From an uncultured Bacteroides sp. (GTDB lineage: Bacteria; Bacteroidota; Bacteroidia; Bacteroidales; Bacteroidaceae): DNA of 58,089 nt. The stretch covers positions 1 to 58,089 of the forward strand of contig CASENS010000015.1 in the NCBI GenBank assembly GCA_949289345.1, read 5' to 3'. Below, piece after piece: positions 44,012 through 53,023 of the stretch (positions are counted from its first letter, which is position 1; each line of letters opens with the position of its first letter). A program made the translations under genes and the position numbers. The notes under the pieces were generated by a model. It did not search any database, had not been told where the DNA came from, and saw nothing but the letters and a program-made list of their open reading frames with translations.

Positions 44012-44395
44012 ATGGATAGAACAATGCTAGAAGATGCTATGTTTCCGGATTGTCCGATACGGAATATTTTGGCAAGACTTTGCGACAAATGGTCGCTTTT
44101 GGTTATATATACGCTGAATGGAGCAGACAAAGAAACGATACGATTCAAAGAGTTACAGCGTAAAATCCCCGACATATCACAAAAGATGCTGACGGTAACC
44201 TTGCGGACATTGGAAGATGACGGTTATGTTACACGAACCGTGTATCCCGAAGTACCGCCAAGGGTCGAATATACGTTGACTCCTCGGGCACATTCATTGC
44301 TTCCACATATCAATGCGCTGATAAAATGGGCATTGGAAAACAAGGACGCTATTATGAAGGATAGGAAGAAAACCATTATAAGACATTTCAAGTAA
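44012..44395 (+). CDS. HxlR-family transcriptional regulator
   Basis: A 127-residue winged helix regulator. The signature CPIRNILARLCDKWSLLVIYTL is near the start (Cys16). RFKELQRKIPDISQKMLTVTLRTLEDDGYVTR follows (in blocks) and forms the recognition helix and wing. HxlR proteins often sense electrophiles or oxidants through a cysteine; here Cys16 precedes the conserved block. It is divergent from the MBL-fold gene across about 280 bp, so that gene is the likely target. Confidence 0.92.
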   Translation: MDRTMLEDAMFPDCPIRNILARLCDKWSLLVIYTLNGADKETIRFKELQRKIPDISQKMLTVTLRTLEDDGYVTRTVYPEVPPRVEYTLTPRAHSLLPHINALIKWALENKDAIMKDRKKTIIRHFK

Positions 44396-44460
44396 ATTTG
44401 AAATTGTTTTGCCGTGGCATAGCTTGTCTTCTCGAGAAGATAAGAAAAAGTAGAATCGAA

Positions 44461-44826
44461 TTACTTCGGCAATTGTTTGATTTTCTTTTGTAACCAATAA
44501 TTGAACAGGCCCAACAAGGGTAAGCAAAAAATAACGGGCAGGCTGAAACTTCCTTCCGATAGAACTCTTCGGACGGAATGCAAACCTTGTATGACGTCAT
44601 CCATCCGTATTCCATTCATTATGATGATGACTCCCAAGCTGCTTCCCAACATTAGGAACACGCAGATTAGCATCAGCGTAAATTGACGTTTCTCCCGACA
44701 TGCTTCCCTGCGTGCCGTTTCCTGCCGTATCCGTTCCAAGGTCCGGTAGGTGAAGTTACTTGCCAATCGGGGTGCCATTTGGCTTGAAACGGCTTTTTTA
44801 ATGCCTTTATCCATTTCGTTTTCCAT
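44461..44826 (-). CDS. Putative anti-sigma factor, two-helix membrane protein
   Basis: A 121-residue protein with a basic N-terminus and two transmembrane segments (about 48-70 and 95-113). It starts 3 bp after the ECF sigma gene ends, so it is co-translated with it. By position and size it is the likely anti-sigma or a sigma-associated membrane protein. No zinc-anti-sigma HxxxCxxC motif is seen, so the mechanism would differ. Confidence 0.65.
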   Translation of the reverse strand: MENEMDKGIKKAVSSQMAPRLASNFTYRTLERIRQETARREACREKRQFTLMLICVFLMLGSSLGVIIIMNGIRMDDVIQGLHSVRRVLSEGSFSLPVIFCLPLLGLFNYWLQKKIKQLPK

Positions 44827-44829
44827 CTG

Positions 44830-45375
44830 TTAGTCCTCCTTTTGCATAAGTATATAAAGTTTTTTTCGCACCCGGTGAAGTTTTACCTTTACGTTGCTTA
44901 CCGACAGCCCTGATATTTCCGCTAATTCCTGCACCGTTTTTCCTTTTTCATAAAACAGGGTGACCAATGCGCGTTCTTCCGCCGACAGTTGTGCCAAAGC
45001 TTGTCGGAGCAGTTCGATACGTTCTTCCGAATCATCGTCCAGCGCTTCGTCCACTTCCGTCTCCGAAACCGTATTCCAAAACGTCTCGTCAATCACGACT
45101 TCCCTCCCTTTCCGCTTGCGCAGGAAAGAGAGAGCCGTGTTGTAAGCTATCCGGTATATCCAGGTCGAAAAGCTGCTTTCTCCATAGAACGAGCCTAAAT
45201 GTTCGTACGCCTTCATAAAAGTGTCCTGCGCCAGTTCCTCCGCATCCTCTTCTGAAGAAACCATACGGACTATCAGCGTAAAGACGGCCTGTCCGTAGGT
45301 GTCGAGGAAGTAGGCAAACTCTTCCGTTCGCCCCGCCAATACGCGTGATATAATATGTGACTCATTCTGTTCCAT
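44830..45375 (-). CDS. ECF-type RNA polymerase sigma factor
   Basis: About 181 residues starting MEQNESHIISRVLAG. Region 2 (YFLDTYGQAVFTLIVRMVSSEEDAEELAQDTFMKAYEHL, in blocks) has the polymerase and -10 contacts; region 4 (ERALVTLFYEKGKTVQELAEISGLSVSNVKVKLHRVRKKL) is the -35 reader. I chose this start over the longer frame at 45459. The extra N-terminal residues lack sigma homology, and both promoters of the gene lie between the two starts. It is preceded by an ECF-type promoter that ends almost at the ATG. Partner gene 44461 follows. Confidence 0.92.
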   Translation of the reverse strand: MEQNESHIISRVLAGRTEEFAYFLDTYGQAVFTLIVRMVSSEEDAEELAQDTFMKAYEHLGSFYGESSFSTWIYRIAYNTALSFLRKRKGREVVIDETFWNTVSETEVDEALDDDSEERIELLRQALAQLSAEERALVTLFYEKGKTVQELAEISGLSVSNVKVKLHRVRKKLYILMQKED

Positions 45376-45381
45376 TTGCCT

Positions 45382-45412
45382 CTTTAGACGCATCCGCATC
45401 CGGAAGGTTACA
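45382..45412 (-). promoter_or_regulatory. ECF-type promoter of the sigma factor gene
   Basis: On the minus strand the -35 element TGTAACCT (45405-45412), 13 bp, then GCGTCTAAAG (45382-45391). In the usual ECF notation this is TGTAAC-N16-CGTC. The same elements with the same spacing precede the divergent gene. The CGTC lies only 12 bp before the ATG at 45375, so a transcript from it would be almost leaderless. Confidence 0.8.
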
Positions 45413-45420
45413 CAAAGGTA
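45413..45420 (-). promoter_or_regulatory. Primary-sigma -7 box upstream of the ECF promoter
   Basis: On the minus strand TACCTTTG matches TAnnTTTG and directly abuts the ECF -35 element. It could provide basal transcription of the sigma gene with a leader of about 30 bases. Confidence 0.5.
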
Positions 45421-45527
45421 GTTATATTTTCTTGGATAAGGCCGATTGGGCAGCTTCATTTAGAGAGTCTCAGTTCCTCCCTCTCATCTTGCTATATATA
45501 CATAAGAAAAGAAATTCAGCACAATAT

Positions 45528-45558
45528 TGTAACCTGACACGTAAAGCTGCGTCTAAAG
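45528..45558 (+). promoter_or_regulatory. ECF-type promoter of the divergent membrane-protein gene
   Basis: TGTAACCT (45528-45535), 13 bp, then GCGTCTAAAG (45549-45558) matches the sigma gene's own promoter in both boxes and in spacing. The two also share TGCGTCTAAAGAGGCAA exactly (45548-45564 here, inverted at 45376-45392). The expected leader to ATG 45598 is about 37 bases. Confidence 0.8.
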
Positions 45559-45597
45559 AGGCAAAGAAACAATAACTTTTTAAAACCAATAATTGAT

Positions 45598-46005
45598 ATG
45601 CTGAGCGAATTAACGATTGTCGCAAACTTTGCGATTGTATTTGGAGTGATTTACAAACTGTTCGAACTCTTTGTGTGCAAAAAGGAACGGATGATGCTGA
45701 TAGAGAAACTGCCTCCGGAGGCGTTATCCGATGTGAGAATCAAGATTTTCAAATCATCCAACGGTTCTTATATGCCTCTGCGTGTGGGCTGTCTGCTGAT
45801 GGGATTGGGCATTGGATTGGCGGTTGCCTACGTCATTGTGTTCGGTACCTGGACGGGAGCCTATTCGAACGGGATGGCTAAGGAATGGATGTTTCGAGAT
45901 TTATCCGGGATCATCTTCGGTGCTTGCGTTCTGATAGGAGGCGGCTTGGGCTTGGTCGTATCTTATCTGATAGAAATCTGGCGCGAGAAGCAAAACAAGG
46001 AATAA
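45598..46005 (+). CDS. Small inner membrane protein under ECF-type control
   Basis: A 135-residue membrane protein, recalling the DUF6249 type though I cannot confirm the family. Hydrophobic helices sit at about 8-26, 62-84 and 102-124. Between the first two is a charged loop (KKERMMLIEKLPPEALSDVRIKIF), and the tail is EIWREKQNKE. It is divergent from the ECF sigma gene and carries a matching ECF-type promoter, so it is probably a regulon member or feeds back on sigma activity. Function unknown. Confidence 0.78.
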   Translation: MLSELTIVANFAIVFGVIYKLFELFVCKKERMMLIEKLPPEALSDVRIKIFKSSNGSYMPLRVGCLLMGLGIGLAVAYVIVFGTWTGAYSNGMAKEWMFRDLSGIIFGACVLIGGGLGLVVSYLIEIWREKQNKE

Positions 46006-46020
46006 GTCTGGATAGGGATG

Positions 46021-46060
46021 CAAGCTGCGGGTGAATCGGGAAGAATCACTCGCAGCTTGT
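46021..46060 (+). terminator. Terminator after the 45598 gene
   Basis: CAAGCTGCGGGTGA and TCACTCGCAGCTTG pair with one bulge around a 12-base loop, then TAGTTTCTT. It lies 15 bp after the stop. Confidence 0.65.
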
Positions 46061-46147
46061 AGTTTCTTATAACAGGGATATCCAGTAAATGTCCCTGCAA
46101 AATACAATGGCATATGAAGATGATATATAATAAATGAATATCCAGAA

Positions 46148-46183
46148 AAAGGCTGTACCTTGCACATGCAGGATACAGCCTTT
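46148..46183 (-). terminator. Terminator after the PpiD-like gene
   Basis: AAAGGCTGTA...TGCA and TGCA...TACAGCCTTT are inverted copies; on the minus strand the stem is followed by TTTTCTGG. It closes the coaX-to-ppiD-like cluster. Confidence 0.7.
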
Positions 46184-46215
46184 ATGGAAACTATAAATTT
46201 ATTTGCAGAAAGATA

Positions 46216-48354
46216 TCAGAAGAACAGATAACGCTCGTCCTTTACATTTGCTTTTAAATAAAGATCGTTAATGAACTGGCGTGCTATGTTAGTGTACATG
46301 CTTTCTATCTTCTCCACTTCAGCGTCTTGGTTGTAAGTTTCGTTCAATTTTTCTTCAGCATAGGGTTGGAGAACATATACACCGCCCTCACCCTTGATAG
46401 GAGCACTTAGTTTGCTAACTTCGCCCACTGAAGCATATGCACTAACCAAAGGTTCACTAGAACGTAAAGCTGAAATAAATGCGGGAGCTCCAAAGGTAAC
46501 ATGCTTAACAGAATCCGTGACCGCATTGGCCATGCCCTTATATTGGTCGAAAGAAGCGGCTCCGGCGGCTTTCATATCCGCCATAATCTTCTCAGCCTTC
46601 TTGTCACGCAATACTTCAGCACGCAAATCATTACGAACCAAAGCCAGCGGACGATAACCTTCAGGCACAATTGACGTCAATCCGACTACCATCATGTGGT
46701 CACTCTCACCACACTCATAAAGTCCGGACACTTCACCTGGCTTGGCGGAAAAAGCCCAGCGAAGAGCTTCTTTTGTTCCGCTGACACCGCCGATATTATG
46801 CTCAGTGCTATAGAGATCTCTACGATCGAGCAGACGATAACCGGCATCTTCTGCATTAGCCACCAGTTTCTCCACCGTGTTGTTGGCAGCAATGAACTCA
46901 CTGAAATCATTGTATGCCTTGCTGTAAGTCTCTTTGCTAAACTCAACCGGGCGCTTAACGATAGCCACTTTATACTTGTCTTTCATGGCTTTGCGGTCAG
47001 TTACTTGCAAAATGACATTAGCTTGCGCCAACGACAAGTTCTGCAAATCGTTCTTTGCAGCAGTAGTGACAGCCGTTATATACTTTAAATTGTCACCATC
47101 CAAGTCTGCACCTTCATAGGTGGCAGAAGAAATCCATACCGGCTCACCGGTCTGACCATATTTTTTAGCAACGTCCTCAAAGCTGGCTCCGGCCTTAATG
47201 GCATTATAAATGCTATCGGCCAAAGTCTTGGTCTTGTCGGCATTCTCGGCAACAACCTGTATCTGACGAAACTGAATAGAGTCGGGCATAGAAGCCTTAG
47301 CCAGTTTTTTGAACGAAGTCATGGTGTTGTCACCGGCATAGTAATAAGGACCGAACACATCGCCCATAGCTACTGAATCGAGACGAGCCACTACATCACG
47401 GGGCAAAGCACGGGTGGTATAGAACAAATCAACATAAGGACGATCGGAACCGGTAGAACGAACAAATGTCGCATAATCTGATGTAGTAGAAGCCAACTGC
47501 GTAGTATACTCGTCCATTTCCTTGCGGAGGGCAGCCTTATCCTCATCGCTGGCCGTCACCTGCACATCAATATACTTGATGTTGCGTGTCTCTACATACT
47601 GACGGAACTGTTCCTTCTTCGCATCGTAAGCAGCCTGCAAATCAGCATCCTTCACCACTACAGTAGAATCTACAATAGAAGAATACGGAATAGCGGCCAG
47701 CAACATATCCGTCTGGTTGACACGGGCATCGAAAGAAGCCTGCGCCTCTACAGGATTGGAAAGCAACGATTTAGAGACCAGTGCCGCATATTTTTCCTGC
47801 AAACGAGTCTGTACGATTGTTTTTTCTACAAATGACCATACTTTATATATAGACTCGTAATAATCCATATATTGAGCCGACATCTGCGAGCGGTTCATCT
47901 TAGCATAATCTGCTAAGAACTTCATCAACATATCTTTATCAAACGCGCCCGTCTGAGGGTTGACAAAAGGCGTACGAGCCAACATAGGATGCTTTCCTTC
48001 GTTAATGATGGATTTCAATTCGGCATCGGAAACTGTCAATCCCAACTTTTCCGCCTCAGTCTCAATCAGCTGATTATTGACATACGTGCGCCATACTTCG
48101 TCACGAAGTTGATTAATCTGCTCATCATTCAAAGCGTTCATACCACTCGTCAGTTTCACCACTTCGGTGTATTCTTCCACCATAGCTTGATAATCCTGAG
48201 CGGAAAGAGTTTCGCCGTTCACCTCACCCACATCTTGTGACTGGTGTGGTTGGAGCACCTGCCAAGCATCGCCCGCGATGAAGGCGAACAGAGCCAAACC
48301 GACAGCAATCACCAATAAAGGTCCTTTAGACCGAATGTTTTGTAATGTTGCCAT
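46216..48354 (-). CDS. PpiD/SurA-like periplasmic folding factor
   Basis: A 712-residue protein with one N-terminal transmembrane helix (about 11-30) and a large periplasmic part. The first 200 residues resemble the SurA/PpiD chaperone domain (GEVNGETLSAQDYQAMVEEY). A parvulin-like PPIC segment lies near 360-440 (QFRQIQVVAENADKT, IKAGASFEDVAKKYGQTG). The remainder is helical. It assists folding of exported proteins. Last gene of the cluster, 119 bp after the CNNM/CorC gene. Confidence 0.88.
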   Translation of the reverse strand: MATLQNIRSKGPLLVIAVGLALFAFIAGDAWQVLQPHQSQDVGEVNGETLSAQDYQAMVEEYTEVVKLTSGMNALNDEQINQLRDEVWRTYVNNQLIETEAEKLGLTVSDAELKSIINEGKHPMLARTPFVNPQTGAFDKDMLMKFLADYAKMNRSQMSAQYMDYYESIYKVWSFVEKTIVQTRLQEKYAALVSKSLLSNPVEAQASFDARVNQTDMLLAAIPYSSIVDSTVVVKDADLQAAYDAKKEQFRQYVETRNIKYIDVQVTASDEDKAALRKEMDEYTTQLASTTSDYATFVRSTGSDRPYVDLFYTTRALPRDVVARLDSVAMGDVFGPYYYAGDNTMTSFKKLAKASMPDSIQFRQIQVVAENADKTKTLADSIYNAIKAGASFEDVAKKYGQTGEPVWISSATYEGADLDGDNLKYITAVTTAAKNDLQNLSLAQANVILQVTDRKAMKDKYKVAIVKRPVEFSKETYSKAYNDFSEFIAANNTVEKLVANAEDAGYRLLDRRDLYSTEHNIGGVSGTKEALRWAFSAKPGEVSGLYECGESDHMMVVGLTSIVPEGYRPLALVRNDLRAEVLRDKKAEKIMADMKAAGAASFDQYKGMANAVTDSVKHVTFGAPAFISALRSSEPLVSAYASVGEVSKLSAPIKGEGGVYVLQPYAEEKLNETYNQDAEVEKIESMYTNIARQFINDLYLKANVKDERYLFF

Positions 48355-48473
48355 TTCGTTTTTAATTGATTTATTTGTTTACTATTTTTCTTTCTTATTC
48401 ATTTTAGCGCACGAAGATACAAAAAATGGAAATACGCATCTACGTAATCAGCTAAAAAATTATGTTTTATGTG

Positions 48474-49730
48474 CTATTCCGTAACTTTCAGCCGCACTAA
48501 CTCTATTTTTGTAGCAGTCATTTTGATAATTCTGAACTGAAACGCACCTATTTTTATAACTTCGTTTAACTTGGGAAAACTCTGATAAGCATTCAAAATC
48601 AAACCGCCGACCGTCACGTAATCATCAGACTCCGGGAGTTCCAAACCGAAGGTTTCATTCACCTTTTCAATTTCCAGACGGGCGGAAAGCACATATTCAT
48701 GTTCACCGACCTGCTTACATATGTACGTCGTATTGTCATGCTCGTCCTCAATGTCACCGAAAATTTCCTCCACCAAATCCTCCAGCGAGACAATGCCGGA
48801 TGTTCCACCAAACTCATCGACCACTACGGCCAAGGTTTTCTTCTGTTGCATAAAAAGTTTCATCAGTTTATGGGCGGGCATAGTCTCGGGGACAATAGGA
48901 ACACTTCTTACATGGTTTTGCCAATCATCCGGATTGCTGAACATTTCCGACGAATGAATATAGCCTACAACATTATCAATACTACCTTCATACACAATAA
49001 TTTTAGAAAGCCCCGACTCGACAAACAACGCTTTCAACTCGGCAAGCGAAGTAGCCGTATCGACAGCCACCACTTCTGGTCTGGGCACAATGCAATCGCG
49101 CACCTTAATGGACGAAAAGTCAAGTGCATTTTGAAATATTCTCACTTCCGCATCCAATTCTTCCTCATCCGAAGCATTCTCAATGCCTGACTGTACAAAA
49201 ACATCCAAATCTCCCCTACTAAAAGCTTTGGCTGAAGCGTCTTTATTTACCTTCACGCCAAACGAGCGCAAACAAAGCCATGAAAAAAACGAAACGAATT
49301 TAGAAATTGGAAATAAAACCGTATAACAACAGAACAGCGGAACGGCACAAAAGCGCAAAATCCCATTGGAATGAATTCGGAATAAATTCTTAGTCAGGAA
49401 CTCGGTCACTATCAGTACAAGAAGAGTGACTGCAATGACTTGCAAAAGCGCGAGCGCCCAATAATTGTCCGCCACCTCGGCCGGCAAAGCGTTTTTTACC
49501 ATACACGCAGTCAAAATGGCATATACCACCAATGCAAGAGTGTTTCCCACCAACATAGTGGAAATAAAATCATTGGGATTGCGAAAAAAATAAGTCAATA
49601 TCCGATAAGAAACACCTTTTTTGCCTTCTACTTCAAAACGCAACTTATCGACAGCTACATAAGCGGCCTCCATACCCGAAAAAAAAGCACAAAACACAAG
49701 CGCTATAAACAAATAGCCAATAGTCCCCAT
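48474..49730 (-). CDS. CNNM/CorC-family (GldE-like) membrane protein
   Basis: A 418-residue protein. The CNNM/DUF21 membrane domain occupies about 1-185 with four hydrophobic helices. Two CBS domains follow at about 200-325 (RVFQNALDFSSIKVRDCIVPR-like linker, VVDEFGGTSGIVSLEDLVEEIFGDI). The end is a CorC/HlyC-type domain (about 335-415). Such proteins are linked to magnesium or cobalt efflux; the closest Bacteroidetes relative is GldE of gliding motility. It lies between lptC and the PpiD-like gene in an envelope cluster, 12 bp after lptC. Confidence 0.9.
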   Translation of the reverse strand: MGTIGYLFIALVFCAFFSGMEAAYVAVDKLRFEVEGKKGVSYRILTYFFRNPNDFISTMLVGNTLALVVYAILTACMVKNALPAEVADNYWALALLQVIAVTLLVLIVTEFLTKNLFRIHSNGILRFCAVPLFCCYTVLFPISKFVSFFSWLCLRSFGVKVNKDASAKAFSRGDLDVFVQSGIENASDEEELDAEVRIFQNALDFSSIKVRDCIVPRPEVVAVDTATSLAELKALFVESGLSKIIVYEGSIDNVVGYIHSSEMFSNPDDWQNHVRSVPIVPETMPAHKLMKLFMQQKKTLAVVVDEFGGTSGIVSLEDLVEEIFGDIEDEHDNTTYICKQVGEHEYVLSARLEIEKVNETFGLELPESDDYVTVGGLILNAYQSFPKLNEVIKIGAFQFRIIKMTATKIELVRLKVTE

Positions 49731-49742
49731 ACCCTTTCGTTA

Positions 49743-50375
49743 TTACCTGACAGTATCGGTTTGCAATGTATCGGAAGGCACAGCCGCACTTTCCTCATCT
49801 ATGTAAAAGATACCGTTCGTCTTATAAAATTTATAACGCGTCAGTTGCTCATTCGATTCAAACCCAACGGCATAGATAATCTGGTCAGGCTGCTCAATAC
49901 GTACCTGCTTATCCGAATATACACGTTTCTTATTCTGATCCCAATACAGTAATTCCGTATCAAACTTCTCTCCTTTCAAATTCTGAATGTGTACATTGCT
50001 CATCAATTTCCATAAGCGTTGCTTGTCATAGTAATAAGCTGTATCGGCTTCGATACTGGCTTCTACTTGAAACAGAGAGTCAAACTTTTCCACATAAACA
50101 CCTTTCTCAAACGCCCAATAGGAAGGTGACTTGCGGTCATAGACTTGCCACTCCTCAGCGTTGATGCGATAACGTATCACGCCCGAGTCCGACACCAGCG
50201 TAGTCACACCTCGTGTATCCATCACCGGTAAGGAATCGCGTTCGGTTATGGCTTTACCGACCTCTTTGCTTTTACCCGAACAGGCAGAGAATAAAACAAG
50301 CATAACCATTGCCAACATGGCAATGGTTATGCTTTCATTTCGATATTGAACCTTTTGATTAGGTCGTAAAATCAT
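49743..50375 (-). CDS. lptC: LPS export protein LptC
   Basis: A 210-residue LptC. The leader ends in LFSAC (Cys32), a lipoprotein-like signal unusual outside Bacteroidetes. The mature part is beta-jellyroll: MDTRGVTTLVSDSGVIRYRINAEEW, EKGVYVEKFDSLFQVEASIEADTAYYY, YSDKQVRIEQPDQIIYAVGFES. It passes LPS from the LptBFG complex to LptA. It lies 8 bp after the TPR gene. Confidence 0.85.
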   Translation of the reverse strand: MILRPNQKVQYRNESITIAMLAMVMLVLFSACSGKSKEVGKAITERDSLPVMDTRGVTTLVSDSGVIRYRINAEEWQVYDRKSPSYWAFEKGVYVEKFDSLFQVEASIEADTAYYYDKQRLWKLMSNVHIQNLKGEKFDTELLYWDQNKKRVYSDKQVRIEQPDQIIYAVGFESNEQLTRYKFYKTNGIFYIDEESAAVPSDTLQTDTVR

Positions 50376-50383
50376 AGTCCACC

Positions 50384-51706
50384 TTATCTGATAGTCGTAG
50401 ACTCGCCAATCCAGCCACCAACGGTGATACGGTCGCCTTTTTTGTAACCCAACATGAAAAGATCCTGACTCTCGGGCAAATGAGCGGAATAAGTACGAAT
50501 CAACTCGTTAGCCTGCTCCTCCAAAGAAGGATCTACTGATTTAGCTCTCTGAAGTTTGTCAAGAACGACATAGTATGTACATCTGTTCAATGCACCTTCA
50601 TCGCTCCAGCGAGGGTTTGAACCGTAAGCTTGCGCCAACAGGATATAAGCATTACCAAACTCCGGATTAAATTCCAATGCTTTGTAGCAATAGCTTTTCA
50701 CCTGTGCATAACGTTTCGCGCCAAACATAGCACCTGCGGCGGCATAAGCCATTTCCGCTTTCTTGGCATTGTCCGTCTCCATAGTCAAAGCCTCTTCAAA
50801 GTACTTCACAGCTGTTTCATAATCGCCTTTCTTATAGGCTTGATAAGCGCAACCTACAGCAGCGTCAGCAGTGGGGTTAATTTTATACATATAGTAAGAA
50901 GCCTGGAAGTAAGCGTCACTTTCCGTACACTTCATCATCTTCAGCACGTTGATGGCTTTCTTCAAGAAAGTAGAATCATTCTGATTGGCTTCCACCTGCG
51001 GACCATAAATGTTTTGCAACGATTCGCAATCGGCCACACCACTATTAATAAAGATGGCGACAAGATTTTCACGTACCTTAGTCATATTCTGCTTGGTGGA
51101 CTCCTTCGTAGCAGCTGCGATAGCGTCATCCGCATACTTCGTAGCATTCAAGTAGTCTGTAAAGAACTGTTCAGTATGGTTCGGGTCTGCCTTGACCAAA
51201 CGCATAGAACAATCCAAGAAATAGAACAGATTACTGCCCAAAGACTCCTGTTTCTCAGCTTCCACTGATACTTTCAGCCATTCATAAGCCTGCTTGACAT
51301 CAGGTTTCGGAGCATATTGCAAATAATCTACAGCCTTACGTCCTTTAGCACCTTCTACTCCGTAATTCAATTTGGTACCTTTAGCCAAGAAGTCGGGAAT
51401 ATATTTCATCTCCTGGTCATACACGCCCATCAGTTCATTAAAATATTTCTGATAATCAGCAGAATTACGATCTTTAATTCCCCTTAAAAAATTCTCCAAA
51501 ATCTTTTTTGCATCCGTATAAGTGTAATAGCGCAATGTCGGACAATCTTTCAACACTGCCATACAAGGAGCATAAGCGTCCTTAAAGTTACCGGCCTTTA
51601 CAGCCTCATGAGAAATACTACTGTTGGCGTTACAGTCACTTTGTGCGTAAGCACAGGCCGCCCCCCCCGAAAGGAGCAATACCGCTACGAGCGTCTTAAT
51701 TTTCAT
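50384..51706 (-). CDS. Exported TPR-repeat protein
   Basis: A 440-residue protein with a signal peptide (ACAYAQS, about residue 22). Helical repeats of the TPR kind fill the rest, clearest at KAINVLKMMKCTESDAYFQASYYMYK, AYQAYKKGDYETAVKYFEEALTMET and AGAMFGAKRYAQVKSYCYKALEFNPEFGNAYILLAQAYG, read in blocks. Probably periplasmic, in an envelope-biogenesis operon between an outer membrane protein and lptC. Exact partner unknown. Confidence 0.85.
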   Translation of the reverse strand: MKIKTLVAVLLLSGGAACAYAQSDCNANSSISHEAVKAGNFKDAYAPCMAVLKDCPTLRYYTYTDAKKILENFLRGIKDRNSADYQKYFNELMGVYDQEMKYIPDFLAKGTKLNYGVEGAKGRKAVDYLQYAPKPDVKQAYEWLKVSVEAEKQESLGSNLFYFLDCSMRLVKADPNHTEQFFTDYLNATKYADDAIAAATKESTKQNMTKVRENLVAIFINSGVADCESLQNIYGPQVEANQNDSTFLKKAINVLKMMKCTESDAYFQASYYMYKINPTADAAVGCAYQAYKKGDYETAVKYFEEALTMETDNAKKAEMAYAAAGAMFGAKRYAQVKSYCYKALEFNPEFGNAYILLAQAYGSNPRWSDEGALNRCTYYVVLDKLQRAKSVDPSLEEQANELIRTYSAHLPESQDLFMLGYKKGDRITVGGWIGESTTIR

Positions 51707-51760
51707 TGTATTTAAATTTTAGTTATAATATATGTCTATTCATCTTCCAAATTCTTCGTA

Positions 51761-53023
51761 TCACTCAACCCGGCTCTTAAAGAACCAGCGCTCATTGAAA
51801 GTGATGCCAATGCTGATACGCAACGTGTTCTCATCCAAAAATGAAGGATGTTTTCCTTTTATCCTCACATACTGAGCCGTCACACTTAAAAGTGAACGCG
51901 TACGCATCAAGGGAAAAGCAAAGCCACCGGACACTCCATACTCATCAGCAGCCCGCATACCATTTATTTTATAGTAAGGTTGCGAATAATAGGCTCCAAC
52001 GCGATACTTAACCAGTGACAAATAATTTCTCCCCATCGGATTAGGAATATATTCCGCTCCCACACCAATACGTGTACGCGACGAGAAAGCGTTCTCCGCA
52101 TTCATAAATGAGACTTTGTCCCACTGCTGGAGCATGAAGTCCGCACCTACCGTCAACCGGTTGTCGTATACATAAGCCAGCCCGACGCCCAAAGTCAAAG
52201 GTATGCCATAAGTCGCCACACTATCACGCGAACTGGCAGTTATTCCCGAATTCTGATTGCCGACCTGTATATCCACACTTGTCCTATTGCTCAAATCATG
52301 TCCCGGCGACACTATCGCTCCCAAGGTCAACGCATGTTTCTTGCCCAAAACTTGCGTATATTGTACCCCAAAGTCCAATTTATAGCTCTTTAGCGAAGCA
52401 CCCAACACCCTTGAATAAGGCAATTGGTTGGCATCTGAGGGGAACCTTAAAGACGTCGTATGGGAGATATCACCCCAAAGATACGAAAAATTTGCGCCCA
52501 CCGAAAGATTTTTAAATATTTTAAACCCTACGCCTGCATATAATTGGTGTAATCCCCCGTCACCCGAATAAGTAACAGAACTGGAACTTTCCGGATATGC
52601 TTCATCCACACGATATTCCGTCATGCTATACCCGACGTTGGAATAAGGCAGAAGGCCAACACTCATACCACACCATGGAGCCAAACGAAACTGCATAGTG
52701 ACATAGTCAAAACTAGAGTTTTTGGCGTTCTGTTTCAATGTTCCGTTACTGAAGTTTGTATTCTGCAACGACACAGCTCCATCAAATATAAACGTAAGGG
52801 AATCCACCGCCGTATAAGAAGCCGGATTGGCAAAATTCACTTGCGAGCCATCCCGTAATCCGTATGCCACGCCCCCCATAGCCTTACTATTGCTCGAGCC
52901 AACATCCGAAAGTTGTCCGTACCCGTACCTTGTATAAGGCGAATTCGTATTATTTTGGGCGAGAGCCGCTCCCGATACTATCGAGAACAGAAATACCAAG
53001 AGCGCCTGTCTAAATTCTATCAT
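51761..53023 (-). CDS. Outer membrane beta-barrel protein of the coaX-lptC cluster
   Basis: A 420-residue protein with a signal peptide (GAALAQ, about residue 23). Repeated amphipathic strands with Gly/Tyr and loops such as [33 protein letters not shown] and [17 protein letters not shown] are barrel signatures. It ends [15 protein letters not shown]. It resembles the FadL/PorV-like group of Bacteroidetes, but identity is unsure. Overlaps the end of coaX by 14 bp. Confidence 0.78.
   Translation of the reverse strand: MIEFRQALLVFLFSIVSGAALAQNNTNSPYTRYGYGQLSDVGSSNSKAMGGVAYGLRDGSQVNFANPASYTAVDSLTFIFDGAVSLQNTNFSNGTLKQNAKNSSFDYVTMQFRLAPWCGMSVGLLPYSNVGYSMTEYRVDEAYPESSSSVTYSGDGGLHQLYAGVGFKIFKNLSVGANFSYLWGDISHTTSLRFPSDANQLPYSRVLGASLKSYKLDFGVQYTQVLGKKHALTLGAIVSPGHDLSNRTSVDIQVGNQNSGITASSRDSVATYGIPLTLGVGLAYVYDNRLTVGADFMLQQWDKVSFMNAENAFSSRTRIGVGAEYIPNPMGRNYLSLVKYRVGAYYSQPYYKINGMRAADEYGVSGGFAFPLMRTRSLLSVTAQYVRIKGKHPSFLDENTLRISIGITFNERWFFKSRVE

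Noticed and set aside
44423-44444. CTTGTCTTCTCGAGAAGATAAG palindrome between the HxlR and anti-sigma-like genes
   Set aside because: As a terminator it has no T tract on either strand and no loop. It may be chance.
45376-45459. Longer start for the ECF sigma factor
   Set aside because: The added residues lack sigma homology and both promoters lie between the two starts.
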